Shown here piece by piece: positions 56,675-64,000 of a stretch of DNA of 64,000 bases. Both the position numbers and the translations under genes were made by a program. The first letter of the stretch is position 1; every line of letters begins with the position of its first letter. The notes beneath the pieces are model-generated. The model ran no database searches. It worked only from the letters and a program-made list of their open reading frames with translations, and was not told where the DNA came from. This DNA is from Deltaproteobacteria bacterium (lineage in GTDB: Bacteria > Myxococcota_A > UBA9160 > UBA4427): NCBI GenBank assembly GCA_016713665.1, contig JADJOR010000009.1, positions 124,001-188,000 on the forward strand, given 5' to 3'.

Positions 56675-57654
56675 TCAAAAGTTCCGACGCAGATCGACGC
56701 CCGCGTAGAGTCCCGCGACCTGCTCGCCGTAGCCGTTGAAGGGCAACGTCGCCTGCTTGCGGAAGCTGCCGAGGGCCGCTCCCGGGCCTGACTCCAGCGA
56801 GGATGATCGACCTCGGGATTCACGTTCGCGAAGAACCCGTACTCCGAGGGCTGCAGATCGTTCCAGCTCGTGCGCGGCTGGGTCGCCGCGAAGTGGATGC
56901 GCACGATCGACTTGATGCTCTTGAAGCCGTACTTCCAGGGCACCACGAGCCGGATCGGGGCCCCGTTCTGGTTCGGCAGGACGCGCCCGTACATGCCGAC
57001 GGCGAGGAACGCGAGCGGATGCATCGCCTCGTCGATCCGGAGCCCCTCGCGATAGGGCCAGTCGATCACGTTGCGCCGCTGGCCGGGCATCTGCTCGGGA
57101 TCGACCAGCGTCTCGAACGCGACATAGCGCGCCTTCGAGGTCGGGCCGAAGCGCGCGAGCACCTTCGCGAGCGGAATCCCCACCCACGGCACCACCATCG
57201 ACCACGCCTCGACGCAGCGGAAGCGGTAGATGCGCTCCTCGAGCGGGGCCGCAGCGAGGATGTCTTCGAGGGGGACGCGACCGGGCTTGTCGACCTCACC
57301 GTCGATCCGAACGGACCAGGGCGAGGTCCGGAGCGTATGGGCATTTTCGGCGGGATCGGTCTTGTCCGTCCCGAACTCGTAGAAGTTGTTGTAGCGGGTC
57401 GCGTCCTTCGGATCGGTCGTCGGTCCGTCGACGCGAAACGCCGCGTCGGCGGGCTTCACGCCGGAGAGCTTTCGCAGCTCGGCAGAGCCTCCGGCCGGAG
57501 CCGATCCCGCGGCGGCGTCGGCCTCGTCGGCCCCCGGGCAGCCGGCCAGCGCCGCGCCGAGCGTGGCGACGGCGCCGAGGCGCAGGACCTCGCGTCGGTT
57601 CAAGAAGAGCCCCTCGTCGGTCACCTCGGACGCCCGGATCTTCGGCCCGTTCAT
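56675..57654 (-). CDS. msrP: MsrP, periplasmic methionine-sulfoxide reductase catalytic subunit (interrupted by a frameshift)
   Basis: The ATG at 57654 opens a protein with a twin-arginine leader (NRREVLRLGAVATLGAALAG), YNNFYEFGTDKTDPAENA, the molybdenum-ligating Cys in RFRCVEAWSMVVPW and VVPWKYGFKSIKSI, all typical of the YedY/MsrP oxidoreductase. After HPRWSQARER the frame shifts: the family's C-terminus (FRKQATLPFNGYGEQVAG, ending VDLRRNF) is in the next frame and stops at 56675. One missing base near 56776 (GGGCC read for GGGCCC) explains it; the 980-base span is one short of 327 codons. As sequenced, the first frame instead runs on through the tandem repeat to 56569. The enzyme repairs methionine sulfoxide in the periplasm with MsrQ. 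Confidence 0.85.
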
Positions 57655-58096
57655 GCTCCACCTCGCCTGCTGTTCATCGACCCGCTCATCGACCCACGAG
57701 CCGGGCTTCCCGTTCCTTCGTTCCAGACCCAGACCCAGACCCGGACCCGGCTCCGTCCGACCGGAACGGGACATTCGTCACGAGCGTTCGATCCCGATCC
57801 GTCGACCCTCGTGACATCGACCGCGGGACGGGTGTTCCGGGAGGGCCACCGATCCGCCCCACGGCTCGGGCGGTACGAGGGCCGCGCACCGTCCGCGGAC
57901 GAGTTGCCGGCCCCTGAGGGGTGGCAGGCTCGTGTCCGGTCTTCGAGGCGACGAGGCCGGTCTTCGAGGCGACGAAGTCGGAGCTCGATACGGATCCGTC
58001 GTCCTCGCAGTTACAGCTGGACCCGCTTCCAGTCGATGCAGCCCGAAATCCACGGCTTCGATCGCCGTGGCAGGATCGCCGAGGAATCCGAGCCCG
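57655..58096. other. Divergent intergenic region with short direct repeats
   Basis: 442 bases between msrP (minus) and the TIGR04073 gene (plus), probably holding both promoters, though no clear -35/-10 could be picked. It contains a degenerate hexamer run (CCAGAC x3 then CCGGAC, 57723-57750) and two adjacent 21-base copies of CCGGTCTTCGAGGCGACGA.. (57936-57956, 57957-57977; 20 of 21 identical). Open frames cross the region but none has a ribosome site or known domain. Confidence 0.5.
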
Positions 58097-58576
58097 ATGC
58101 GCCAATCGATGCCCATCCCTTCGAAACCGGGTCGTGGTTCCGCCGGTCGCGCCCGATCGCATCGCGCCCGCGTCGGACGGACCGCGAGCGGAGAGTTCGT
58201 CCGGACCTTCGGGCTGCTCTGCGCGCTCGCCCTGCTTGCGGGCCCAGCGGCGGCGGACTCCTCGCCGCGCAAGCTCGGACGCGGGCTCGCGAACCTGACG
58301 ACCGGCGTGATCGTGCTGCCGGCGAAGGTGATCGAGACGACCCGCGCCCACGGGCCCTTCGTCGGTGCGACCTGGGGGCTCATGAAGGGTCTGGGCTGGG
58401 TCGTCGCGACGGAGACGATCGGGCTCTTCGAGCTGGTCACCTGTCCGTTCGAGACGCCTCCGGACTTCAAGCCGATCCTCCAGCCCGAGTTTCCGTGGGG
58501 CCACTATCAGGACGCCGAGAAGCGCAAGGCGAAGGCCGAGCCGAAGCGGCGCAGCGTCTTCACCCGAGACCGCTGA
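58097..58576 (+). CDS. Exosortase system-associated protein, TIGR04073 family-like
   Basis: 159 residues from the ATG at 58097 (another at 58109). After a long basic n-region, VRTFGLLCALALLAGPAAA is a signal peptide. The mature part has RKLGRGLANLTTGVIVLPAK, GLMKGLGWVVATETIGLFEL and TCPFETPPDFKPILQPEF. This run of small-residue helices followed by P-x-x-P-x-x-x-P-x-L-x-P-E matches what I recall of the TIGR04073 family, which tracks with exosortase/PEP-CTERM genomes. Function unknown, presumably periplasmic or envelope. The three PEP-CTERM proteins in this window support the link. Its 3' end overlaps the next gene by 17 bases, convergent. Confidence 0.72.
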   Translation: MRQSMPIPSKPGRGSAGRARSHRARVGRTASGEFVRTFGLLCALALLAGPAAADSSPRKLGRGLANLTTGVIVLPAKVIETTRAHGPFVGATWGLMKGLGWVVATETIGLFELVTCPFETPPDFKPILQPEFPWGHYQDAEKRKAKAEPKRRSVFTRDR

Positions 58577-59216
58577 GGACCCGCCCCGCCATCCTTCCCG
58601 GCAACGGCAGGAACCGCTGCTGCAGGCGCTGGACGAGGCCCGGGCTCAGGTCCTCCTCGAAATCCGCGAGCGAGAGCTCGAGCACGATCGCCCCCGTTCG
58701 ATGACGGATCGCCGAGAGGCGGGTCTCCGGCGCGAGGCGCGGCATCGGGAAGAAGGTCCGGAACAGCGCTGCGAGGCGGTTCTCGATGCCGAAGAGCGCC
58801 GCGCGCTTCGGCCGCAGCACGAACCAGCCGCGATCGATGCAGAGCGCGGCCTCCGCTCGCGTCACCGGAAAGCCCGCGACATCGAGTGCCAGCTCGACAC
58901 CGTCTTCGCGCAGCGCGAGCCGGAAGGGCGCCCTCGTCCGCGCGAGCCAGCGATCGATCTGGGCCTGCTCGATCGTCATCTCGATGCGTGGACCGACCGC
59001 GTGGATGCGCGCCGGCAGGCCCGGCGTGAACTGGAAACGCTCGCTCTCGAGGACGAGCCGTTGGCAGGGCAGCGCGAGCACCGCCAGCCCGGCGAGCTCG
59101 AGCCGCCCGCCGACGAAGGTCCCGCGCACCGAATCGCCGAGCGCACCCTTCCAGCTGACCCGCGCGGGCATCGCGAGGTACTGGCTCAGCAGATCGTCGA
59201 CGGCCTGGGAATGCAT
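58560..59216 (-). CDS. LmeA-like (DUF2993) phospholipid-binding protein
   Basis: 218 residues. No clear signal peptide (MHSQAVDDLLSQYLAMP). A single extended beta-rich domain with alternating amphipathic strands follows (GTFVGGRLELAGLAVLALPCQRLVLES, RIEMTIEQAQIDRWLAR, VELALDVAGFPVTRAEAALCIDRGW), then a basic helix (RLAALFRTFFPMPRLAPETRLSAI). This pattern resembles LmeA/DUF2993, the TULIP-like lipid binders of actinobacteria and cyanobacteria. Assignment is by shape more than motif. The stop overlaps the TIGR04073 gene end. Confidence 0.5.
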   Translation of the reverse strand: MHSQAVDDLLSQYLAMPARVSWKGALGDSVRGTFVGGRLELAGLAVLALPCQRLVLESERFQFTPGLPARIHAVGPRIEMTIEQAQIDRWLARTRAPFRLALREDGVELALDVAGFPVTRAEAALCIDRGWFVLRPKRAALFGIENRLAALFRTFFPMPRLAPETRLSAIRHRTGAIVLELSLADFEEDLSPGLVQRLQQRFLPLPGRMAGRVLSGLG

Positions 59217-59326
59217 GCGACGAGCCTAACGATCGGAGCCGTCGGCTGCACGCGAGCGGATCCGGTCGGCCAGGGACGGAGCGGCCGTGAATTGACCGGG
59301 CCGAGGGCCTCCGGGATCCTCGCCGG

Positions 59327-59968
59327 ATGGTGAATCTCCTCGGCCGGCGCGGCGGTCCGACCGCCACCCCACGCTTCGACGCGCGGACGTTGGACCGGAT
59401 CGCGGTCCGGCTCCCGATCCTCTTCGGGCTCGCACGCAGCGGAGGGCTCGCCCGGGTCGGGCGGGCCGTCGCCGATCTCGCCCCGCTGCTCGAGGAGCTC
59501 GACGTGGCTCCGTCCCGGCTCACGGCCGAAGACCTGCTCGAAGCCCTCGACGGCCTGCGTGACGAAGCCCTCGCGTCGGCGACGCCCGACGCGCGCGGCG
59601 ACGGTGCACCGCCGGCCGCGCTCCCGGTGGAGCGCGAAGAGCTCGAACGGGACGGCGGATTCGTGGTCCATCGGCCCGGCCGCTCGCTTTCGACCGGTGA
59701 GGCGGAGATCGCGAGCCGCGGATACTTCGATGTCGTCGACCGTCCGCCGATCGCGACCTGGCTGGGCGTCCTCGATGCGACATCGGACGGTGTCGACGAC
59801 GGCGTCTGGATCGCGGCGTGGGTCGGGCCGCGGGAGGTCGAGCGGGCGCGGGCGGGCTGTCGCGCGTGTCCGAACGGCGCGCTCGTCTGGCTCGACGACG
59901 TCTCGTCGCCCGCGGCGGCGCAGCTGCAGGCCTGCGCGCGCGTCGCGGCGGGGAGTCGCCTTCGTTAG
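59327..59968 (+). CDS. Hypothetical protein
   Basis: 213 residues, soluble. An N-terminal helical half (LDRIAVRLPILFGLARSGGLARVGRAVADLAPLLEEL) is followed by an acidic middle and a C-terminal alpha/beta half (RGYFDVVDRPPIATWLGVLDA, VWIAAWVGPREVERARAGCRACPNGALVWLDDV). The pair C-R-A-C is the only cysteine motif. No family recognised. The ATG has no strong ribosome site. Its stop interlocks over four bases with the large protein on the other strand. Confidence 0.55.
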   Translation: MVNLLGRRGGPTATPRFDARTLDRIAVRLPILFGLARSGGLARVGRAVADLAPLLEELDVAPSRLTAEDLLEALDGLRDEALASATPDARGDGAPPAALPVEREELERDGGFVVHRPGRSLSTGEAEIASRGYFDVVDRPPIATWLGVLDATSDGVDDGVWIAAWVGPREVERARAGCRACPNGALVWLDDVSSPAAAQLQACARVAAGSRLR

Positions 59969-61971
59969 AGCGCGCGCACCGGCTGCGCTCCGACCGCCTG
60001 GATGCGCAGCGCGCGGTCGCGACCGTAGATCATGACCTGATCGAGGCCGGACTCGCGCAGGCGCGAGACCAGCTGCTCGGCGGCGTCCCGGCGTTCGTCG
60101 GGGGCGAGAGATTCCCAGCTTTCGTCGAGGGTGCCGACGAAGCCTGGCCCATGGCCGCGGCCGTTGCGGTGGCCTTCGACCAGATGGGGCGAGACGATGC
60201 CGAGCTGCTCGCGGCTGAATGCGTGCAGGTCGCGATCGGCGCTCGAGAAATAGAGATGGCCCGCGAGCGCGAGCGCGAGCACGACGAGGGCGGCCTGAAG
60301 AATCCGGGCGACCGGAAAGCCCGTCGATCCAGTCGTCGAATCGCCGCGGCGGCGGCCGCGGCGATCCTCCTCGAGGGCCTCGCGCACGAGGTCCCGCGCG
60401 GAACCGCGACGCGCATTCGCCGGGGAGCCGGCGGACTTCGCCCGGGCCGCAATGCGTTCGGCCCGGGTCGGGGGCGGTGCGGGCTGAGTGCGGGCCATGG
60501 TCCCCGGACTCGAAGGCGCGGCCTCGGGGGCTTTCACGGAGGGGGGAAGCGACGATGCCCCAGCGCGTGCGGGCTCGCTCGGCACCGCCGCCGAGCTCAT
60601 CGGCGAACGTGTCGAGGTCGCGGTCGCCGCGGAGCTCGTCGCCGCGGCGGAGGCTGCAGAGGATTCTCTCGGCGCGACCGAGGCGGTCGGCGGCAGGGTC
60701 GTCGCCCGCGGCGGCAGTCCACCGCCGTGCTCCTCGCGCAGGCGCTCGGCCAGCGGCTCGAGCAGGAACTTGTTGCGCAGCTCCGCCAGCGCACAGGCCT
60801 GCTTGTAGGCGTCCTTCTCCCGCTTCTCGTCGATCCGACGTTCGAAGGCCCGATCGAGCTCGGGGACCCAGACGTCGGAGACGTCGTCCGGCGAGAGCCC
60901 GAAGCGCTGCAGATCGACGGAAAGCACCGCGAGCGATCGGCATAACACGCCGATCAGGATCGCCGTGCCGATCGGATCGTCGGGCGTGCCCACCGCCAGG
61001 CCTGCCAGGGCCTCGCGTTCCGAGGGTTCGAGCGCGTCGAGGTCGAGGGCCGCCACGATGCGGGCCTCCTGGGAATCGGACGCCGGGCCGCCCCGCACGC
61101 GCTCGCGGGCCGCCGCCGCGAGCCGGCGCAGATGCGTCGACGCGAAGACCGAGACGGGCTCCGCCGCCGTCCCGTCGAGCGATCCGTCGTCGCCTTCGAA
61201 GCGGCCCCAGTCGCCGGCGTCCTGGATCTCGTCGGTGACGCGCTCGAGCAGCGCGGCGTTGTAGGTCACGATCGCGCGCAGGATGCGCGAGGCGAAGAAG
61301 AGCGGGCCGAGCTCGACCTTGCGCTGGCGCAGCGTCCGGCGCTGGAACTCCTCGCGCAGACTCTCGCGATCCATGCCGGAGGCGGCGAAGAAATCGGTCT
61401 CGGCCTCGTCGACGCGCGCGTCGCAGACCTCGTCGGCCCGCGCACACATCGCGGCGAGCCGCGGCGTCAGCGCGACCGGATCGTGGGCGACTCCCCCGGT
61501 CCGTCGCGCGCCGTGGGTGCAGAGCAGCGTGATCAGGTAGTCGAGCGTACCGATCCGGTCGGCCCACTGGCCATGTTCGTCGAGGGTGCCGCCGAGCAGC
61601 AGATCGAGCAGATCGAGCACGCTGCCGCGCTCCCGCGCGAGCCGGCCCGGGAGCGTCGAGCGCAGCTGGGCGACGGGCAGGCTGCGGGCGAGGGTGCGCA
61701 TCGATCGCTCGAAGCGCTCGAGGTCCTCGTCGAGCCGGGCGAGGGCGCTCGGCGCGAGGGGGGACGGGGCGCGCTGGGCTTCCGTGAGGCTTCCGGTGAG
61801 CTCGCGGCCGGCGTGTGAGAGCGCGCGACCCTCTTCGTTGAGTGCCGACGGGGCCAGGGCGGCAAAGGCCGAGCGCAGCGCGCGCAGGCGCTCGATCCGG
61901 AGGGCGAGCGGTCCTTCCCCGGGCTGGGCCGATCCGTCGCCCTGCGGCGGAAGCTCGATCGATTCGGTCAT
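59965..61971 (-). CDS. Large uncharacterised protein with C-terminal membrane helix, partner of PilZ-prepilin gene
   Basis: 668 residues, AAGGAA five bases before the ATG. Residues 20-420 are helical (RIERLRALRSAFAALAPSAL, LARLDEDLERFERSMRTLAR, TLDYLITLLCTH, RKVELGPLFFASRILRAIVTY, AYKQACALAELRNKFLLEPLAERL). Residues 430-560 are a Ser/Ala/Pro-rich linker. One membrane helix (RILQAALVVLALALAGHLYF) and a 75-residue terminal domain follow (SREQLGIVSPHLVEGHRNGR, LVSRLRESGLDQVMIYGRDRALRI). No family matched. Only 36 bases separate it from the stop of the upstream PilZ-prepilin fusion, same strand, so they almost surely form an operon and may work together at the envelope. Confidence 0.7.
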   Translation of the reverse strand: MTESIELPPQGDGSAQPGEGPLALRIERLRALRSAFAALAPSALNEEGRALSHAGRELTGSLTEAQRAPSPLAPSALARLDEDLERFERSMRTLARSLPVAQLRSTLPGRLARERGSVLDLLDLLLGGTLDEHGQWADRIGTLDYLITLLCTHGARRTGGVAHDPVALTPRLAAMCARADEVCDARVDEAETDFFAASGMDRESLREEFQRRTLRQRKVELGPLFFASRILRAIVTYNAALLERVTDEIQDAGDWGRFEGDDGSLDGTAAEPVSVFASTHLRRLAAAARERVRGGPASDSQEARIVAALDLDALEPSEREALAGLAVGTPDDPIGTAILIGVLCRSLAVLSVDLQRFGLSPDDVSDVWVPELDRAFERRIDEKREKDAYKQACALAELRNKFLLEPLAERLREEHGGGLPPRATTLPPTASVAPRESSAASAAATSSAATATSTRSPMSSAAVPSEPARAGASSLPPSVKAPEAAPSSPGTMARTQPAPPPTRAERIAARAKSAGSPANARRGSARDLVREALEEDRRGRRRGDSTTGSTGFPVARILQAALVVLALALAGHLYFSSADRDLHAFSREQLGIVSPHLVEGHRNGRGHGPGFVGTLDESWESLAPDERRDAAEQLVSRLRESGLDQVMIYGRDRALRIQAVGAQPVRAL

Positions 61972-62007
61972 GGGACTTCCTTGCGAGGTCGTGCTCGCGG
62001 CGAAGGC

Positions 62008-64000
62008 TCAGAAGCTCGGGGCACCGACGACGCAGCTGCCGATCTCCTCGGCGTCGAGGACGGCGGGATTGCAGCCGAGCCCGCCCGGCGTCAGGGCGCC
62101 CAGGGGATCGGGCTTCGAGTAGCCCCAGATCTGGAGGATGCCGTTGCCGTCGATGTCGGCGGCGGCGTCCGCGGTGTAGCCGGAAGCGTCCGGCGAGGTC
62201 GCGACTGCGTAGGAGAAGTAGACGCGGCCCTCGGGACTCCAGCCCAACTCGGCGTAGTCGGTCCCGACGATCTCGAAGGGCGTGGCGCGGGGGCCGGGGA
62301 TCAGCGGCGGCTCGGCTGCGGCGGCGAGATAGCCACCGTGCTCGGAGCGGTGGACCTCCTGCGCGATGCGGATCGCGCCGAGATTCGACTTGACCTCGGA
62401 GGATTTCGAGCGCAGCTGGTAGCGGGCGAAGACGGGGATCGCGACCGAGGCGATGATCCCGATGATCGCGACGACGATCATGAGCTCGATCAGCGTGAAT
62501 CCGGCGCGGGCATGTCCCCCGCCGCCGCCTCGCGAGACCCGCCGAAGGACCTCGCCCATCACGATCGATTCGCTCGCGTGGTCCTCGTCGAGGGGATCGG
62601 TCGAGAGGATCGAGCTGGTCGCCGCGAGGATCTTCTCGAGGCGTTCGCGTTGCGCCGCCGTCAGCGACGCGAAGGCGAGCAGCAGGCCGTCTTCGCCGTC
62701 GTCGCGCTCGACGCCTGCCAGGACCACCAGCGGCTGCGTTTCGCTTCCCGCATGGAGCGCGAGCTTGACCACGTCGCCGACGGCGAGCTCGGGGTTCGGG
62801 GCAATGCGCATGCCGCCCTGGCTGAGGTCGCGGCCGACGACGACCCGGGCCGCCTGGTCGTCGAGGGCGACGACGCGCTGGGTGTAGGGCACGCGCGCGG
62901 ATTCTCGACGCTCGTCCTCGAGCGTCGCTTCCGAGGCGCCGGCAGCGAGCACTTCGTCCAATGCGATCTCCTCATCGAGCTCGAGCTCGAAGTCGAGATC
63001 GGATTCGTCGCCTTCGAGGCGATCGAGCTCGGCTTCGAGGTCCGCGTCCGCATCGACCCCGGCCTCGGCGGCGCTTGCGTCCGCGACGATCTCGACTTCC
63101 GTCTGCAGCGACTCGACGGTCGCTTGCGGCACGAAGCTGGGCGGGAGGCGCCGCGGCGGCTCGGGCTGCTTCGAGTCTCGGTCGCCGCCCGGGCTCGGCG
63201 CCGCCGAACCGGTCGGCGCGGCGGCAGGGGCCGAGATGCTCGACGTCGACGTCGCGTTCGGCATCGTCTTCGGCACCGCGGGCGCCGCCGGAATCGCCGT
63301 CGCCGCCGTCCGAGCGAGGGCGTCGAGGCTCGCCGTCGCGAAGGGTCTCGGACGCGCGGCGGCGACGCTCGTCGCAGGACCGCCCTGCAGCGGGCGGGCA
63401 GCAGGTGAAGCCTTCGTGAACGGACGCACGGGGGCGGCTTCCGATGCGCCGCGGCCCGCCGTCGAGATCGCGGTCGTGCCGCCGCTCCCGTGGCGGTCGA
63501 GGATCGCCTGCAACGCGCGGCCATGCTCGCCGCTCGGATCGACGAGCGCGACGCCGATCTCCCCCGTCGTCCGGCCGGCGGGATCGGCTGCGCGGATCGC
63601 GCGCACGACCTTCGCCTGGACCTTGATCGGCTTGCCGTGGGTCAGCTCCTTGCCGAGCACGAACTGGATCAGCGTCCCGATCTTGGGCGGGCTCGCGAGC
63701 TCGATCCGGGCGCCGGTGCGCGAGAGCTCGAGCAGCGTCGCGTTCTGCTTGAAGAGGCCGACCCCTGCCCGGATCGGCTGACCGATCATGACCCGACCTC
63801 TGCTGCGGCGCTCCGGCCCGCGGTAGAGGGCGTGGAGGATCAGCAGCCGCAGTGCCCGCGGCGGGATCGGTCGACGCACGATCAGTGACACGCCGATGCG
63901 CGCGAGATGGGCGTTGAGCGTGCGGCTGCCGTCGTCGACGACGGCGATCGTTCGAGGCCAGCGCTGCAGCGCCGGGGGCTTGCCCTCGGCGAGTCGCTGC
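62008..64000 (-). CDS. REC-like/PilZ/PilZ protein fused to a type IV prepilin (partial, runs off window)
   Basis: The frame is open from 64000 to the stop at 62008: 663 residues visible, 5' end outside. A receiver-like end (TIAVVDDGSRTLNAHLARIG, RRPIPPRALRLLIL) leads to PilZ 1 (RGPERRSRGR, LLELSRTGARIEL). A 190-residue Ala/Pro/Ser and then acidic linker follows. PilZ 2 has both boxes intact: RRESARVPYTQRV and DLSQGG. Without a stop the chain continues into MGEVLRRVSRGGGGGHARAG, then FTLIELMIVVAIIGIIA: a complete class III prepilin leader with Glu+5, the assembly helix, VAIPVFARYQLRSKSSEVKSNL and a two-cysteine tail (LGCNP..GSCVVG). The internal ATG at 62559 (183-residue pilin) has no good ribosome site. 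If real, peptidase cleavage would free a c-di-GMP-binding half from the pilin. Confidence 0.82.
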   Translation of the reverse strand, partial: QRLAEGKPPALQRWPRTIAVVDDGSRTLNAHLARIGVSLIVRRPIPPRALRLLILHALYRGPERRSRGRVMIGQPIRAGVGLFKQNATLLELSRTGARIELASPPKIGTLIQFVLGKELTHGKPIKVQAKVVRAIRAADPAGRTTGEIGVALVDPSGEHGRALQAILDRHGSGGTTAISTAGRGASEAAPVRPFTKASPAARPLQGGPATSVAAARPRPFATASLDALARTAATAIPAAPAVPKTMPNATSTSSISAPAAAPTGSAAPSPGGDRDSKQPEPPRRLPPSFVPQATVESLQTEVEIVADASAAEAGVDADADLEAELDRLEGDESDLDFELELDEEIALDEVLAAGASEATLEDERRESARVPYTQRVVALDDQAARVVVGRDLSQGGMRIAPNPELAVGDVVKLALHAGSETQPLVVLAGVERDDGEDGLLLAFASLTAAQRERLEKILAATSSILSTDPLDEDHASESIVMGEVLRRVSRGGGGGHARAGFTLIELMIVVAIIGIIASVAIPVFARYQLRSKSSEVKSNLGAIRIAQEVHRSEHGGYLAAAAEPPLIPGPRATPFEIVGTDYAELGWSPEGRVYFSYAVATSPDASGYTADAAADIDGNGILQIWGYSKPDPLGALTPGGLGCNPAVLDAEEIGSCVVGAPSF

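Noticed and set aside
57921..58298. 125-codon plus-strand frame through the msrP-TIGR04073 gap
   Set aside because: Contains the 21-bp duplication but no ribosome site or domain, and it overlaps the TIGR04073 gene in another frame.
62008..62559. Separate 183-residue pilin gene starting at the internal ATG 62559
   Set aside because: Kept only as an alternative: there is no stop codon between it and the PilZ domains and no convincing ribosome site before the ATG.

Overview
High-GC bacterial chromosome (by eye close to 70% G+C) with dense, mostly non-mobile gene content. No rRNA, tRNA, insertion sequence, phage gene or CRISPR array was seen. Three PEP-CTERM proteins, a TIGR04073-type exosortase-associated protein, several PilZ proteins, a histone-fold protein of the Bdellovibrio type, FGly sulfatases and many short-chain dehydrogenases fit an environmental, formerly 'deltaproteobacterial' lineage (Myxococcota, Binatota or Desulfobacterota sense). 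That placement is inference; no marker gene fixes it.

Layout. 1-9 kb: catabolic and transport genes (M20 hydrolase end, MFS, amidohydrolase, zinc alcohol dehydrogenase with a TIM-barrel isomerase, SDR, TauD-type dioxygenase, alpha/beta hydrolase) around an ECF sigma factor fused to a zinc-binding anti-sigma-like domain. 9-15 kb: exported proteins (PEP-CTERM protein, Tat-exported dimethylformamidase-like protein, large sulfatase). 15-22 kb: threonine ammonia-lyase, a flotillin/NfeD membrane pair, a second TauD-type enzyme and a SulP transporter-carbonic anhydrase operon with a visible promoter and palindrome. 22-30 kb: SDRs, a DUF411 lipoprotein, two more PEP-CTERM proteins, a sulfotransferase and a second sulfatase. 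30-40 kb: PilZ protein, copper ATPase, a small frameshifted ORF, MazG, FKBP isomerase, UvrA, SDR, PP2C phosphatase. 40-50 kb: histone-fold protein, amidohydrolase, REC-like/PilZ protein, GluQ, SDR, phosphoesterase, quinone reductase, methyltransferase, AhcY. 50-59 kb: coiled-coil membrane protein, phosphatase, thyA-folA-hslO operon, TraB-family protein, msrP-msrQ (msrP frameshifted), TIGR04073 protein. 59-64 kb: LmeA-like and unknown proteins, then an operon whose first gene encodes a REC-like/PilZ/PilZ protein fused in frame to a complete type IV prepilin and runs off the window end.

The most unusual object is that PilZ-prepilin fusion (62008-64000, minus) with its uncharacterised membrane neighbour (59965-61971). 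Next are the 62-residue histone-fold protein (40381-40569), the sigma/anti-sigma fusion (3020-3862), two single-base frameshifts that split otherwise sensible proteins (32990-32995 and about 56776), and six convergent gene pairs whose stop codons interlock over exactly four bases. Start codons were chosen by Shine-Dalgarno position and family length and are inferred.
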